Assembly: GCF_027942865.1 (NCBI RefSeq)
Contig: NC_134517.1
Span: 11,386,275 to 11,450,274, forward strand
From: Odontesthes bonariensis
Lineage: Eukaryota > Chordata > Actinopteri > Atheriniformes > Atherinopsidae
Reading direction: 5' to 3'
DNA length: 64,000 nt
The position numbers and the translations under genes were made by a program. The first letter of the stretch is position 1; each line of letters starts with the position of its first letter. Under the pieces are notes generated by a model. It was not told where the DNA came from. It did not search any database and saw only the letters and a list, made by a program, of their open reading frames with translations. This document shows, piece by piece, positions 55,101-64,000 of this stretch.

Positions 55101-57214
55101 AGAGCCTATTCTCCAGCAGTCTTTGGAGGACTAACCTGACATGCCTGTAGTGCTCCTCTTGATTGCGAGAAAAAAAATAATAATTTCATCCAAATAAACG
55201 AAAACAAAACAGGTAAGCAAATCACGGAGCAGATCTTTATCCAAAGATTGGAAAATCGCAGGGGTGTTAGTCAAACCAAAAGGCACAACCAAGTATTCAA
55301 AATGGCCAAGAGGAGTATTTAATGGCGTCTTCCACTCATCCCCCTCCCGAATGCGAACAAGATGATAAGCATTACGTAGGTCTAGTTTAGTGAAAACTGT
55401 GGACTGGTGAAGGGAGTGGAAAGCAGAATCCAGTAGTGGTAAAGGATACTTATTCTTGACTGTTGTAGCGTTGAGGCCACGATAATCAATACATGGGCAT
55501 AAGGTCTTGCCCTTTTTGGACACAAAGAAAAAACCAGCACCCACAGGGGAGGAAGAGGGGTGAATCACAACAGCTGCCAAAGACTCCTGAATGTACCTCT
55601 CCATTGTTTCTCTCTCAGGACGAAACAGATCGTACAAATGGCTAGAGGGAAAAGGAGACCCAGGCAGAAGGTCAATACCACAGTCATAGGGACGGTGTGG
55701 GGGGGGGGGGGAGAGAAAGCTGTTTACTAAATATCTCAGCTAGGTCATGATAGCATGTGGGGACCCCAGAAAGATCACGTGAGTCAGGAGGAGCTACAGA
55801 AGACGACAAAAGAGGAACTGCTGACTTTAGACAGTTGCTGTGGCATGCCACACTCCAACTAATTATGGTGCTTTGTGCCTAATCAATGTGTGGATTATGC
55901 AGTCTAAGCCAGGGGAGACCTAAAGCAACAGGAGTATGAGGAGGTGGAATGATGACAAAAAAAACTGATAAACTCATGGTGGTTAGCAGAAATAAGTAGA
56001 CATAAAGGAACAGTCTGATGAATAATTACAGACAGTAATCTACCATCCAAAGCATTTACATTGCGAGGTATAGTAAGGGAAAACACAGGAATATTATGTT
56101 GTTTTACACAATCTGCAGCCATGAAGTTCTCATCAGCCCCAGAGTCAACAAATGGTTTTATTTGCACCTCCATATGGTTACAAAGGAACACTGCAGATAA
56201 TTGAGTTCGAGGGGGAGAGGAAACATTACAGACTTAGCTTCGGCCCACCTGGGTATCCCCTTTCTCAGGTGAGCCTAGACTTCTGTGAGACTCGGGCAGT
56301 TGTTACGCATGTGCCCTGGTTGGCCACAATAAAAACACAGTCTCCCCTAAAACCTGCGTTGGCGCTCAGCAGGAGTCAATCTGGCCCCTCCCAGCTGCAT
56401 AGGCTCAGGAGTGGCCTGGACCACAGGAGCATGGACCTCCTCTGGAGACGGGATGGCCACCTTTTGACTGGAGACTGCAGCAGAAAACAGGACAAAGGAG
56501 GAAGTGGCTGCGGTCACGTTCTCGGCGTCTCTCCTGCATGCGGTTATCTAACCGTTGTGCAAGGACTATTAATTTGGCAAGGGAACTTAAATTCATCCCG
56601 AGGCGCCAGTTCATCCTTTAGGCTCTCATTCAGAGAGCGGAGAAAAGTTCCCATAAGGGCCGGTTCATCCCAGCCACTCTCCGTTGCGAGGGTGGAGAAT
56701 TCAATTGAGTGTTCGGCAACTGACCTGGAGCCTTGGTGCAGTGAGATTAGTCAGTTGCCAGCCTCCTTTCCCCGAACGGGATGATCGAAAACTCCTTACA
56801 AAACAATTGTAGGAAGTGCAGAGCCGGGAGTTGCCATCCCACGTTGCCAACGCCCACTGCGCAGCCCGTCCGACTGAGGAGACTGGTGATGTATGCCACC
56901 TTGGCGCTGTCGGCCTGGTACATCAGATGTTGCAGTTCAAAAACCAGAGTGCACTGGAGGAGAAAACGTCCACAGGCTCCAACATCCCCGGCCTAGCGTT
57001 CTGGTCTCGGGAGATGGGGCTCACTGATAGGAGGTGAAGGCGCCGGTGGATCAGCTACTGGAAGTGGAGGAGGTTGAGGAGGGAGCCCTTGTTCCAGCCT
57101 CAGAGAGAGAACAGCGACGTTGGAGACTCTGAGTTCCGCCAAACAGAGAGCCAGCCATCCAATGATCCATCTGAGCCTGTTCTTCCTGCTAGCTGCTTTG
57201 TGGGAGCAGCCCAT
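55101..57214 (-). pseudogene. gag-protease-RT block of Ty3 copy C, right of the LINE
   Basis: RT motifs ([20 protein letters not shown] near 55430-55500), protease (FVDSGADENFMAADC near 56130) and gag ([18 protein letters not shown] near 56530, EPHLPRPER near 57000) occur in the same order as in copy B. Fossil pieces. Confidence 0.82.
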
Positions 57215-57264
57215 TGGGAGGTTGTGCGGCAGGTTAAGGAGGCCCTCTCCTGTAATCCTGGCCC

Positions 57265-58598
57265 AGGTAATGAGCTACCTAATTGTTTGTTTGTTCCCGA
57301 AGGTCTCAGGTGTTGCAGTGGGGGCATTCCTCCAACTTGGCCTGCCATCCTGGAGCTGCACGTACGTTTGGGCTCATACGCCAGCGGTTCTAGTGGCCCA
57401 AGCTGGGCCGTGACACCAAAGAGTTTGTGGCAGCCTGTTCCATCTGTGCCCGAGGTAAAGCCTCTCACCAACGACCCGCTGGTTTACTAAATCCTCTTCC
57501 TATCCCCACTAGACCATGGTCCCACATCACACTAGATTTTGTCACCGGGTTACCTTTTTCAGCAGGCAATACCACCATCCTGACAATTATTGACCGTTTT
57601 TCTAAGGCTGTGCACTTTGTGCCTTTAACCAAGCTCCCTTCTGCTTTTAAAACTGCTGAGTTACTGGTTAAACATGTGTTCCGTCTCCACGGCATTCCCG
57701 TGGAGATGGTATCAGATCGGGGGCCTCAGTTCTCTTCCCAGGTCTGGCGAGCCTTTTGTGGTGCATTGGGGGCGAGGGTCAGTCTATCATCCGGGTACCA
57801 TCCTCGGACCAATGGCCAGATAGAGCGAGCCAACCAGGACCTGGAGGCTGCACTGAGATGTGTTTGTGCTCATAACCCATCCTCCTGGAGTACTCAGTTA
57901 CCATGGGTGGAATACGGCCAAAATTTACTCTCCACTTCTGCCACTGGTATGTCACCTTTCATGGTTATGTATGATTTTCAACCCCCATTATTCCCTTCCC
58001 AGGAGGATGAGGTCTCCGTACCTTCTGTTCAGGAACATTTCCGACGGGCTGGCAGAGTGTGGCTCGAGGCTCGGGCCGCTTTAATTAGGTCCGCTGCCAG
58101 GAACCGCTGCCTGGCTGACCGCCGGCGTTCTCCTGCACCCATTATCAGCCTGGGCAGATGGTATGGTTATCCAAGGATCTGCCTCTGCAGGTAGACTCTC
58201 GTAAGGTGGCCCCCCGTTACATTGGACCTTTTCAGGTGGTCAAGGTCATTTATCCCTCTGCTGTACGCCTTAAACTCCCCAACTCCTTGAATGTTCATGG
58301 TACTTTTCATGTCTCGTTGTTAAAGCCAGTTTCCTCCTGTCCACTTTTCATCGGTCCTCCTGCCGAGCCCCCCAGTCGTGGATGGCCATCCTGCATTCTC
58401 TGTCAATCACATTTTCGATGTGCGTGGACGTGGCAGAGGTTTTCGGTTTCTGGTGGACTGGGAGGGTTACGGGCCGGAAGAACGCTCTTGGGTTCCCCGC
58501 CGGTTCATTCTTGACCCGTCCCTTATTTCTGATTTCTACAAGGCCCACCCTAACAAACCCGGACGACCGCCAGGAGGCAGTTGTTGGAGGAGGGGTAC
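57265..58598 (+). pseudogene. integrase and chromodomain block of Ty3 copy C
   Basis: [62 protein letters not shown] and then [20 protein letters not shown]. Fossil, plus strand, ending at the 3' LTR. Confidence 0.83.
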
Positions 58599-59367
58599 TA
58601 TCACAGCCACAGCTGCTACTCCAGTGCCTGCTTAATGTTTCTTTTCTTTTCTTGGTTTTCCTTCTACCAGCAGGAGGAGGGGATGTCATGCTGCCCTGAC
58701 ACCAGTTTTCTATTGTTTCTTAATTATGTTCCATGTATAAATACTTGGTTTGCTCCCCCATTTCTTTGCCAGATAGTTAGCATTATCAGTGTTATTCTGG
58801 TTTTCATGGTGAAACCTTTGTCTTTTTTGGATTTACGACTTGGATTACGCTTTACATTTTAAATATATACTTACATATTTCTTTGGATTACCTGTGCCTG
58901 AGCTCACCTGTGAGTTTTGTTGGCGACCTCCCAGCCAGCATGTCCATGTGGGGCCCATAAGGTTTAAATTTGGGCTGCAGATAAGGGTCCCAAGTGGGTT
59001 TGTCTGCAGTTTCCACGGTGGCCTCACCTGTGTTTGCCCATATGGTTTTCAAAGTGCAACTTGAAGGGTTAGGGGTTAGGGTTACCCTAAGCCTTAAATC
59101 ATTCCAAAGGCAATACAGATAAACACATCACACAAAGTAAAAGAATGTTCACATTCATATTGGCTAAATGCAAAGTCCAACCAAAGCCACACAGAGACTT
59201 GAAACCTTATGGGCCCCACATGGACATGCTGTCTGGGCTGCTTCAGTCCACTCCACAGATGATGTTGTGAGTGCAAGTTCGCAATAAAGATAATCATCGG
59301 AATACTATCTACTTCCCCCATTTGTGTGCCTCCGCTCTGGGGTCCACGCTTTCATCAAAACGTGACA
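58599..59367 (+). repeat. 3' LTR of Ty3 copy C, enlarged by a MITE
   Basis: 769 bp, beginning TATCACAGCC as in copy B. It contains the 308-bp MITE at the same position as copy B. Confidence 0.85.
58930..59237. mobile_element. 308-bp MITE in the 3' LTR of copy C
   Basis: Same length, ends, CT flanks and telomere-like GGGTTAGGGGTTAGGGTTA as the copy at 45963-46270. Both descend from one insertion. Confidence 0.75.
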
Positions 59368-60299
59368 ACTCCAAACACTTCATTTTATTGATCCATGCAT
59401 TTATTTGTGCATCCACTCCAAACACTTGAAGAAAAAAATGTGAGTTTTCTGCTTTTCTGAAAAAGCAGCTATAGCATCATAAGCATTTCCTGAATTGATT
59501 TAGTCTGATTTAATGGAAACTGAAGACCCAAAACAAAAGAACAATATACAGCAGTTACATTTTTCTTTATTAATCACACATGTATTTATGATTCTATTTT
59601 TAAATAAATATCCTTATTTCTTAATGTAAATAACTTCTTATTTAGTCTAAAACTTTTATTCTGAGAAGGTCAAGTTTGAGAAATGGTCAGCCTCCCCAGT
59701 CCTGTATGTATTGTGTCAGGAAATAAACTATAGTAACTGACTAGTCAAAGTTCACTGCGCCCTGTGTGAGATGTGCTCTAACTGTACTTTGATGTACAAT
59801 CAAATTCTGTGACCCAAACAGGAATCTCAATTGTTGAGACTTAAAAAAAAAAAATGAGAATAAGTTTTGATGAAGACCTTGCAGATGTGATATCAGTAAA
59901 TACTACATTTTCAGGACCTAAATTCTGTGACCCATCAGATTCTGTGATGCGTACAAGGTCACATGAAAAGGTAATGAAAGCAGAAGTTTTGTGTGTTATG
60001 TAAATTCATTATCTTCTCTCAACAATTGACATTGACAAATTCAAGTGTAAGAGGATTTTAATTCCTTAGCCTTCAAGGATGTCCACATTCAACAGGTAAA
60101 TCAGAATCAGAATTATTTTATTAACCCTTGCAGGAAATTCCTTTTCTGCAGTGCCCTCGTTTACAGAAAAAAAACAATATATATATATATATATATAATG
60201 TAATATAAGTATAGAACCTATTTCTGTTGTTTGTCAAAGTAGCTTGACTCGTATTTTTTGTGAATATATAAACAGCAAAGTTAGGAATAAACAGTAAAA

Positions 60300-60569
60300 C
60301 TATTTATGCATTTTTTGTATATCAAAAATTGGAGGCCTACGTCCTCTTTTCATTATTTTTCCTATGTGCAGCCTCATGTTTGGCTCTTGGCACATGAACG
60401 CATCTCTTTGCAGGGTTTCCTTTGAATCAGTGACATCTTTGAGCAAAATGGAATCAGAATAAATGCAAAACATAAGTTCTCCAAAAATCATGGTAAGCAT
60501 CCTCAATAACATACAACATATTTTTGTTTTTCCTTCATAAGGGACATTATCTAAAGTTCCCAATTCCAT
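60300..60569 (-). CDS. small open frame downstream of OR copy 4, unknown
   Basis: An 89-codon counterpart of 38335-38604. Its middle reads LLRMLTMIFGELMFC, which matches unit 1 more than units 2 and 3. No family recognised. Confidence 0.2.
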   Translation of the reverse strand: MELGTLDNVPYEGKTKICCMLLRMLTMIFGELMFCIYSDSILLKDVTDSKETLQRDAFMCQEPNMRLHIGKIMKRGRRPPIFDIQKMHK

Positions 60570-60835
60570 TTTCCCTCAGCCTAAATGAATTCATGTTTTG
60601 TCGCATTTATTAAGTTGATGAAAAGAAAGAAATAATATATTATTACATATTATATAATATATATTTATAAATATTTTTGTTCCAGAATAATCAAAGTAAA
60701 CATTCTTTTAAGTTTTCATCCTTTTTAATGACACATGTAATAGCAGATTGATAATCGAATCAGAAAAAAATAAATGAACAATGATGTTGAAAAGACTTTG
60801 TCTATCTGACCACTTACTCTCAGAAAAAACTCATT

Positions 60836-61822
60836 TTACTTATTATATGCTTTTTTCTGAGGCGTTTTTGCCTTTTTTCTTTGCTTAGGGTTTGAACACA
60901 ACAACATTCTCAGTATAGGTTTTCTAATTTCTGGTAACTTTAAACCATACACAAGAGGGTTCAGAATGGGAGGAATAACAACAAACTCAAGTGACAGAAT
61001 GACTGCTACAAATGGATTCAGCTCCTCCAGATTAATTCTGCTCAGGGCAACGTCACAAAACAAAGTAATAGAATAGTTGACAAAAGTAACAATGTGTGGC
61101 AAGCAGCTTTGCATGACTTTTCTCTTGAACTCTGAGGAGTGTTTCCTACAAACCAGTAAAATTCTTACATATGTATACAGGACAAAAGCCAGGGACAGAA
61201 AGACTGAGCTTATGCTGAGAAACATGCCAACTAAGTTATTGAGCACAGTAGGGACACATGACAATTTTATAACAGGCCAGTTGGCACAGAATACCTTTGG
61301 TATCTTGTTGCCACACAGTGGAAGTCTGGAGGCCAGATAAACACAGGTTGAAACAGAAAAAGCTGGAAAGATCCACGCTAAGGCAAGCAATTGAGTGACC
61401 ATCCTGGAGCTCATTTTGTTGTGATAATGTAAAGGTTGGCACACGGCAACATACCGATCATATGCCATTATGCTCAAAATGGTGAGCTCAGATGATGCAT
61501 AGGTATAGATTACATAAATCTGAGTGAAACATGCTGGTCGTGATATTAAATGAGTATCAGATAGAAGGTCTCTTAGAAATCTAAGAAAAAATCCAGCAGA
61601 GCCATACAGAGAGTTAAGCGAGAGACACATGATGAAAATATACATGGGCTCATGTAGACCTTTCTCTTGTGATATTACAACTATGATGACAAGATTGGCA
61701 GAGATAATAAAAGCAAACACCAAGAAACACACAACAAAGGTTGGGTAACAGTAATTGCCTATGTTCACAAACATTGTGAGGTTAAAATAAGAGGTATTAG
61801 AAATGTTTTTCATTGACGCCAT
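60836..61822 (-). CDS. olfactory receptor, array copy 4
   Basis: An intact 328-residue odorant receptor, ATG at 61822 (MASMKN). Landmarks are as in the sister genes: GLHEPMYIFI, MAYDRYVAVCQPLHYH, KRKVMQSCLPH and PPILNPLVYGLKL. TM3 reads TYASSEL and TM4 WIFPAFSVS (close to copy 2), TM5 reads LSISSVFLS (identical to copy 1), and TM6 begins SITLFCDV (private). Q52 replaces R52 in the first intracellular loop and I185 replaces V185. Its mixed affinities suggest sequence exchange between units. It is the last complete gene of the array in this window, and the spacer beyond it carries no Ty3 element. Confidence 0.95.
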   Translation of the reverse strand: MASMKNISNTSYFNLTMFVNIGNYCYPTFVVCFLVFAFIISANLVIIVVISQEKGLHEPMYIFIMCLSLNSLYGSAGFFLRFLRDLLSDTHLISRPACFTQIYVIYTYASSELTILSIMAYDRYVAVCQPLHYHNKMSSRMVTQLLALAWIFPAFSVSTCVYLASRLPLCGNKIPKVFCANWPVIKLSCVPTVLNNLVGMFLSISSVFLSLAFVLYTYVRILLVCRKHSSEFKRKVMQSCLPHIVTFVNYSITLFCDVALSRINLEELNPFVAVILSLEFVVIPPILNPLVYGLKLPEIRKPILRMLLCSNPKQRKKAKTPQKKAYNK

Positions 61823-61835
61823 ATACAGTGTTAAA

Positions 61836-62181
61836 CTGTCAAATGATTATCCCCAAAACAGTTATGAAGTAGTTGCAGCTACTAGTTCTTGATTAGTCAC
61901 TGGTTTGGATGTTAAGTAAGGCAGTCACAGGTATGTGTGTGTGGAGTCAGACAAGAGAACAGAAAAGATTTTCAAAATGATGAATAAAACAAGATGCAAG
62001 TAAGAAACCTGTATTGCAATGAGACCCAAAGACAGCAGAGTTAATTACAGTCTCAGTTGAGTTGAATGTAAAAATTCTGTGGTTGTAAAGTCTCACCGTA
62101 GACTCGTGTTGTCTGTGTGTGGTCGGTGGCACAGAAGGTGACCACTGAGGATTCACAGGAGCTGCTGAAGGTGTATTTAAC
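61836..62181 (-). promoter_or_regulatory. OR copy 4 promoter, 5' exon and candidate 261-bp intron
   Basis: Donor at 62096 and acceptor at 61836 are conserved. The TATA-like site at 62181-62167 reads GTTAAATACACCTTC, one base different from the other three copies but outside the TTAAATA core. Splicing is inferred. Confidence 0.45.
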
Positions 62182-62400
62182 TTGTCAAACTACGTGACGT
62201 AACCATAGTTATTGCTCCTCTGTGGCTCTAAAATTGTGTTTCCCATTATACATACCAACATAATTCTGATATTTGCTTTACCAAAACCTGAACATGGGTT
62301 TATATGGCAAAGCAAATCTGATTATGAAATTACTGCTTACATTAGATGACTAGATTAGATTCAACTTTATTGTCATTGCACATAGTACAAGTACTGAGAC

Positions 62401-63372
62401 AATAACCGCATTCGTACGGAGATGTTCTAAGCTAGCTACCAACCACCAAACACCTACGGCATATAAGTTCCTGTAAATGTTGGCTTGTTTCCTCAATTCC
62501 TTCATGATTGTTTTTCATTTTATTGATCCATGCATTTATTTGTGCATCCACTCCAAACACTTGAAGAAAAAAATGTGAGTTTCTGAAAAAGCAGCTATGG
62601 CATCATATGCATTTCCTGAAGTGTTTTAGTCTGATTTGATGGAAACTGCAGACCCAAAACAAAAGAACAATATGCAGCATTTACATTTTTCTTCATTAAT
62701 TACACATCCATGATTTTGTTTTGAAAAAATTATCCTTATTTCTTCATTATAAAGAACTTTTTTTCTTCTTCAAATATTGTCATTTCTTTATGTTTATCGA
62801 CTTATTTAATCTAATTCTTTTACTCTGAGACGTTCACGTTTGAGAAATGGTCATCCTCGCCGGTCCTTCGAGCCAAAATTTGAGCACGAGTTGTTGGCTT
62901 CCTCTTCATGAACTTTGTTGCCACGACAGGTGTGAATTTGTACATAGTCCGCGCTAGCGATGCCACCTCAGGTGCATGGTATCTTTTACTGTTGCTTGTT
63001 TTTAATTCATTTTAATTCGTTTATTTGTTTCTCTTTAAATTCTTTTATGTATTTTTAATGCTTCTGCCATTCCCCGCTTTAATGCTTTTATTTTATGTAA
63101 CGCACTTTGAATTGTTTTGTGCTATACAAATAAATTTGACTTTGACTTTGTTGTTTTATGATTTGTGTCAGGAGGTAAACTATCGTAACCGACAAGTCAA
63201 AGTTCACTGCGCCCTGTGTGAGGCGTGCTCTAACTGTAAAACTGTAAAACAAATTGAGAAAAAGTTTTGATGAAGACCTTGCAGATGTAATATCAGTAAA
63301 TATTACATTTCAGGACCTAAATTCTGTGACCCATCAGATTCTGTGATCCAAACAGGAAGCTCAGTTGTAAAA
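62401..63372. repeat. diverged array spacer with empty Ty3 site
   Basis: From about 62460 the DNA aligns with the spacer found after each 3' LTR (for example 37415-37970): CATTTTATTGATCCATGCAT, GTGCATCCACTCCAAACACTT, the TTTCTGAAAAAGCAGCTAT stretch, and finally CCTAAATTCTGTGACCCATC near 63315. It is clearly more diverged than the other spacers. The target ACTCC (about 62549-62553) is present once with no LTR. A LINE-tail insertion interrupts it at about 62980-63150. Confidence 0.75.
62980..63150 (+). repeat. LINE 3' tail (L2-like)
   Basis: TGTAACGCACTTTGAATTG and GTGCTATACAAATAAATTTG followed by TTTGAC repeats form a typical fish L2-group 3' end. No coding part is attached. The sister spacers lack it. 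Confidence 0.6.
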
Positions 63373-64000
63373 AATTATACTCCTAGGCATTTAATACTGA
63401 CAACATTTTTCATTATGGCAGCTTAACTTTGAGCATTTAGTACAATAATGGCACAAACCAGTACTTTACACTAAAAAGTTTTAAACAGTAATACAGTTCA
63501 ATGATGTTACATTACACCTCTCAAAACAACTGGTCACACATACACTTGTCATAAATGATGTAACGTCACTGTAATGACTTCAAGGGTCCCTTGGCCCCTC
63601 TCAATGTCCACCACTGCCATGACATTCAGAGTGTATCCTCTCAAGGTGCTGAAACACAGAGCTTTGGGACTTAGTGTCGTTGTGTACTAACTTGACTCCT
63701 CTGACACAATGTTTAATGTCTTTTAACTTAATGAGAGCCCATGGGAAGGGCTGTTTTCTGTGGAAGTGGTCAACAGGTCATTATCATCATTATCCCCTAA
63801 GAGCAATTAAACACACTTTACTTTTTTTTTTTTTTACCTTGGAGGGCCATCCTGTGTAACCAAAACAGAAACGTTTCTCTTTTTGAAGAAGATGACGAAA
63901 GGATTTCACTTTGTAACTAACGACAGAAGACTAACCTGATCATGTTTGTAGTGCAGTTATAATCTTGTTTTTTATACTTTTATGCAATGTGCTTGGCATT
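63373..64000. other. no gene recognised
   Basis: AT-rich sequence after homology with the array spacer ends. A T-run lies at 63821-63835. No coding frame or named repeat was seen, and no fifth OR gene begins before the window ends. Confidence 0.5.

Larger units (their letters stand above)
50726..59367 (+). mobile_element. Ty3/Gypsy element, copy C (fossil, with nested LINE)
   Basis: LTRs at 50726-51183 and 58599-59367; ACTCC flanks both ends (50721-50725, 59368-59372). Parts: RNase H and RT 51257-51886 and 55101-55790 minus, split by a LINE; protease 55904-56191 minus; gag 56360-57214 minus; integrase 57265-58197 plus; chromodomain 58378-58598 plus. Same architecture as A and B. The 3' LTR has the shared MITE. 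It is broken, with several breaks. Confidence 0.86.
46979..59945. repeat. tandem unit 3 of the OR array
   Basis: 12.97 kb, which falls to about 9.1 kb after removing the TTAA MITE (655 bp plus 4) and the LINE (about 3.2 kb). It contains OR copy 3 and Ty3 copy C. Confidence 0.85.
59946..62400. repeat. tandem unit 4 of the OR array, without Ty3
   Basis: Contains the LINE tail, the small frame, OR copy 4, its upstream block and the start of the shared retroposon tail. Homology to the other units stops at ACTGAGACAATAA (about 62403). The DNA that lies between that tail and the 5' LTR in other units is missing and replaced by about 60 unrelated bases. Confidence 0.8.

Overview
The window is nuclear DNA of a ray-finned fish, probably a percomorph teleost. 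Evidence for this is a cluster of single-exon olfactory receptor (OR) genes of the teleost 11A1-like type, all on the minus strand, set among typical fish repeats: an L2/Maui LINE tail, Rex/L2-type LINEs, an R2/Hero-type LINE, DIRS and Ty3 retroelement fossils, hAT, Harbinger and TTAA-type DNA transposons, and a tRNA-derived SINE. The species cannot be named from sequence alone. No prokaryotic features, rRNA genes, true tRNA genes or CRISPR arrays were seen.

Layout. 1-9180 has no host gene; it holds an L2 tail, a Ty3 gag fossil, the 3' half of a restriction-like-endonuclease LINE (5440-7000) and a LINE scrap. An OR gene lies at 9186-10151, and its near-identical partner at 19031-19997 has one frameshift. 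Between them are a solo LTR, a Ty3 fragment, a LINE scrap, a long hairpin and a DIRS fossil.

From about 22145 to 62400 the window is a four-unit tandem array. Each unit has one intact OR gene (22919, 38854, 47920, 60836), the same upstream block (TATA-like site, short 5' exon, possible 261-bp intron) and the same spacer. Three of the four inter-gene spacers carry one Ty3/Gypsy element at the same site (27458-37392, 40971-46400, 50726-59367). With later insertions subtracted, the repeat period is close to 9.05 kb. A diverged fifth spacer (62401-63372) has no Ty3 element and shows the empty site.

History read from the sequence. A Ty3 element entered one spacer of an older OR array with a 5-bp target duplication (ACTCC). 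The OR gene and element were then copied together as a unit: the 5' LTRs of different copies resemble each other much more than the two LTRs of one copy do. Copies B and C share a 308-bp MITE in the 3' LTR that copy A lacks. Later private insertions are datable because the sister units supply the empty sites: hAT, SINE and a second hAT beside copy A; a Harbinger and another hAT inside copy A; a TTAA MITE beside copy C; and a nearly intact LINE inside copy C.

The four array ORs are almost identical except at about a dozen positions in TM3, TM4, TM5 and TM6, where ligand contacts are expected, and those differences are shared in a mosaic way. The most interesting content is therefore a recently amplified receptor array that carries a retroelement as part of its repeat unit. 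I did not find evidence of an entirely new biochemical system.
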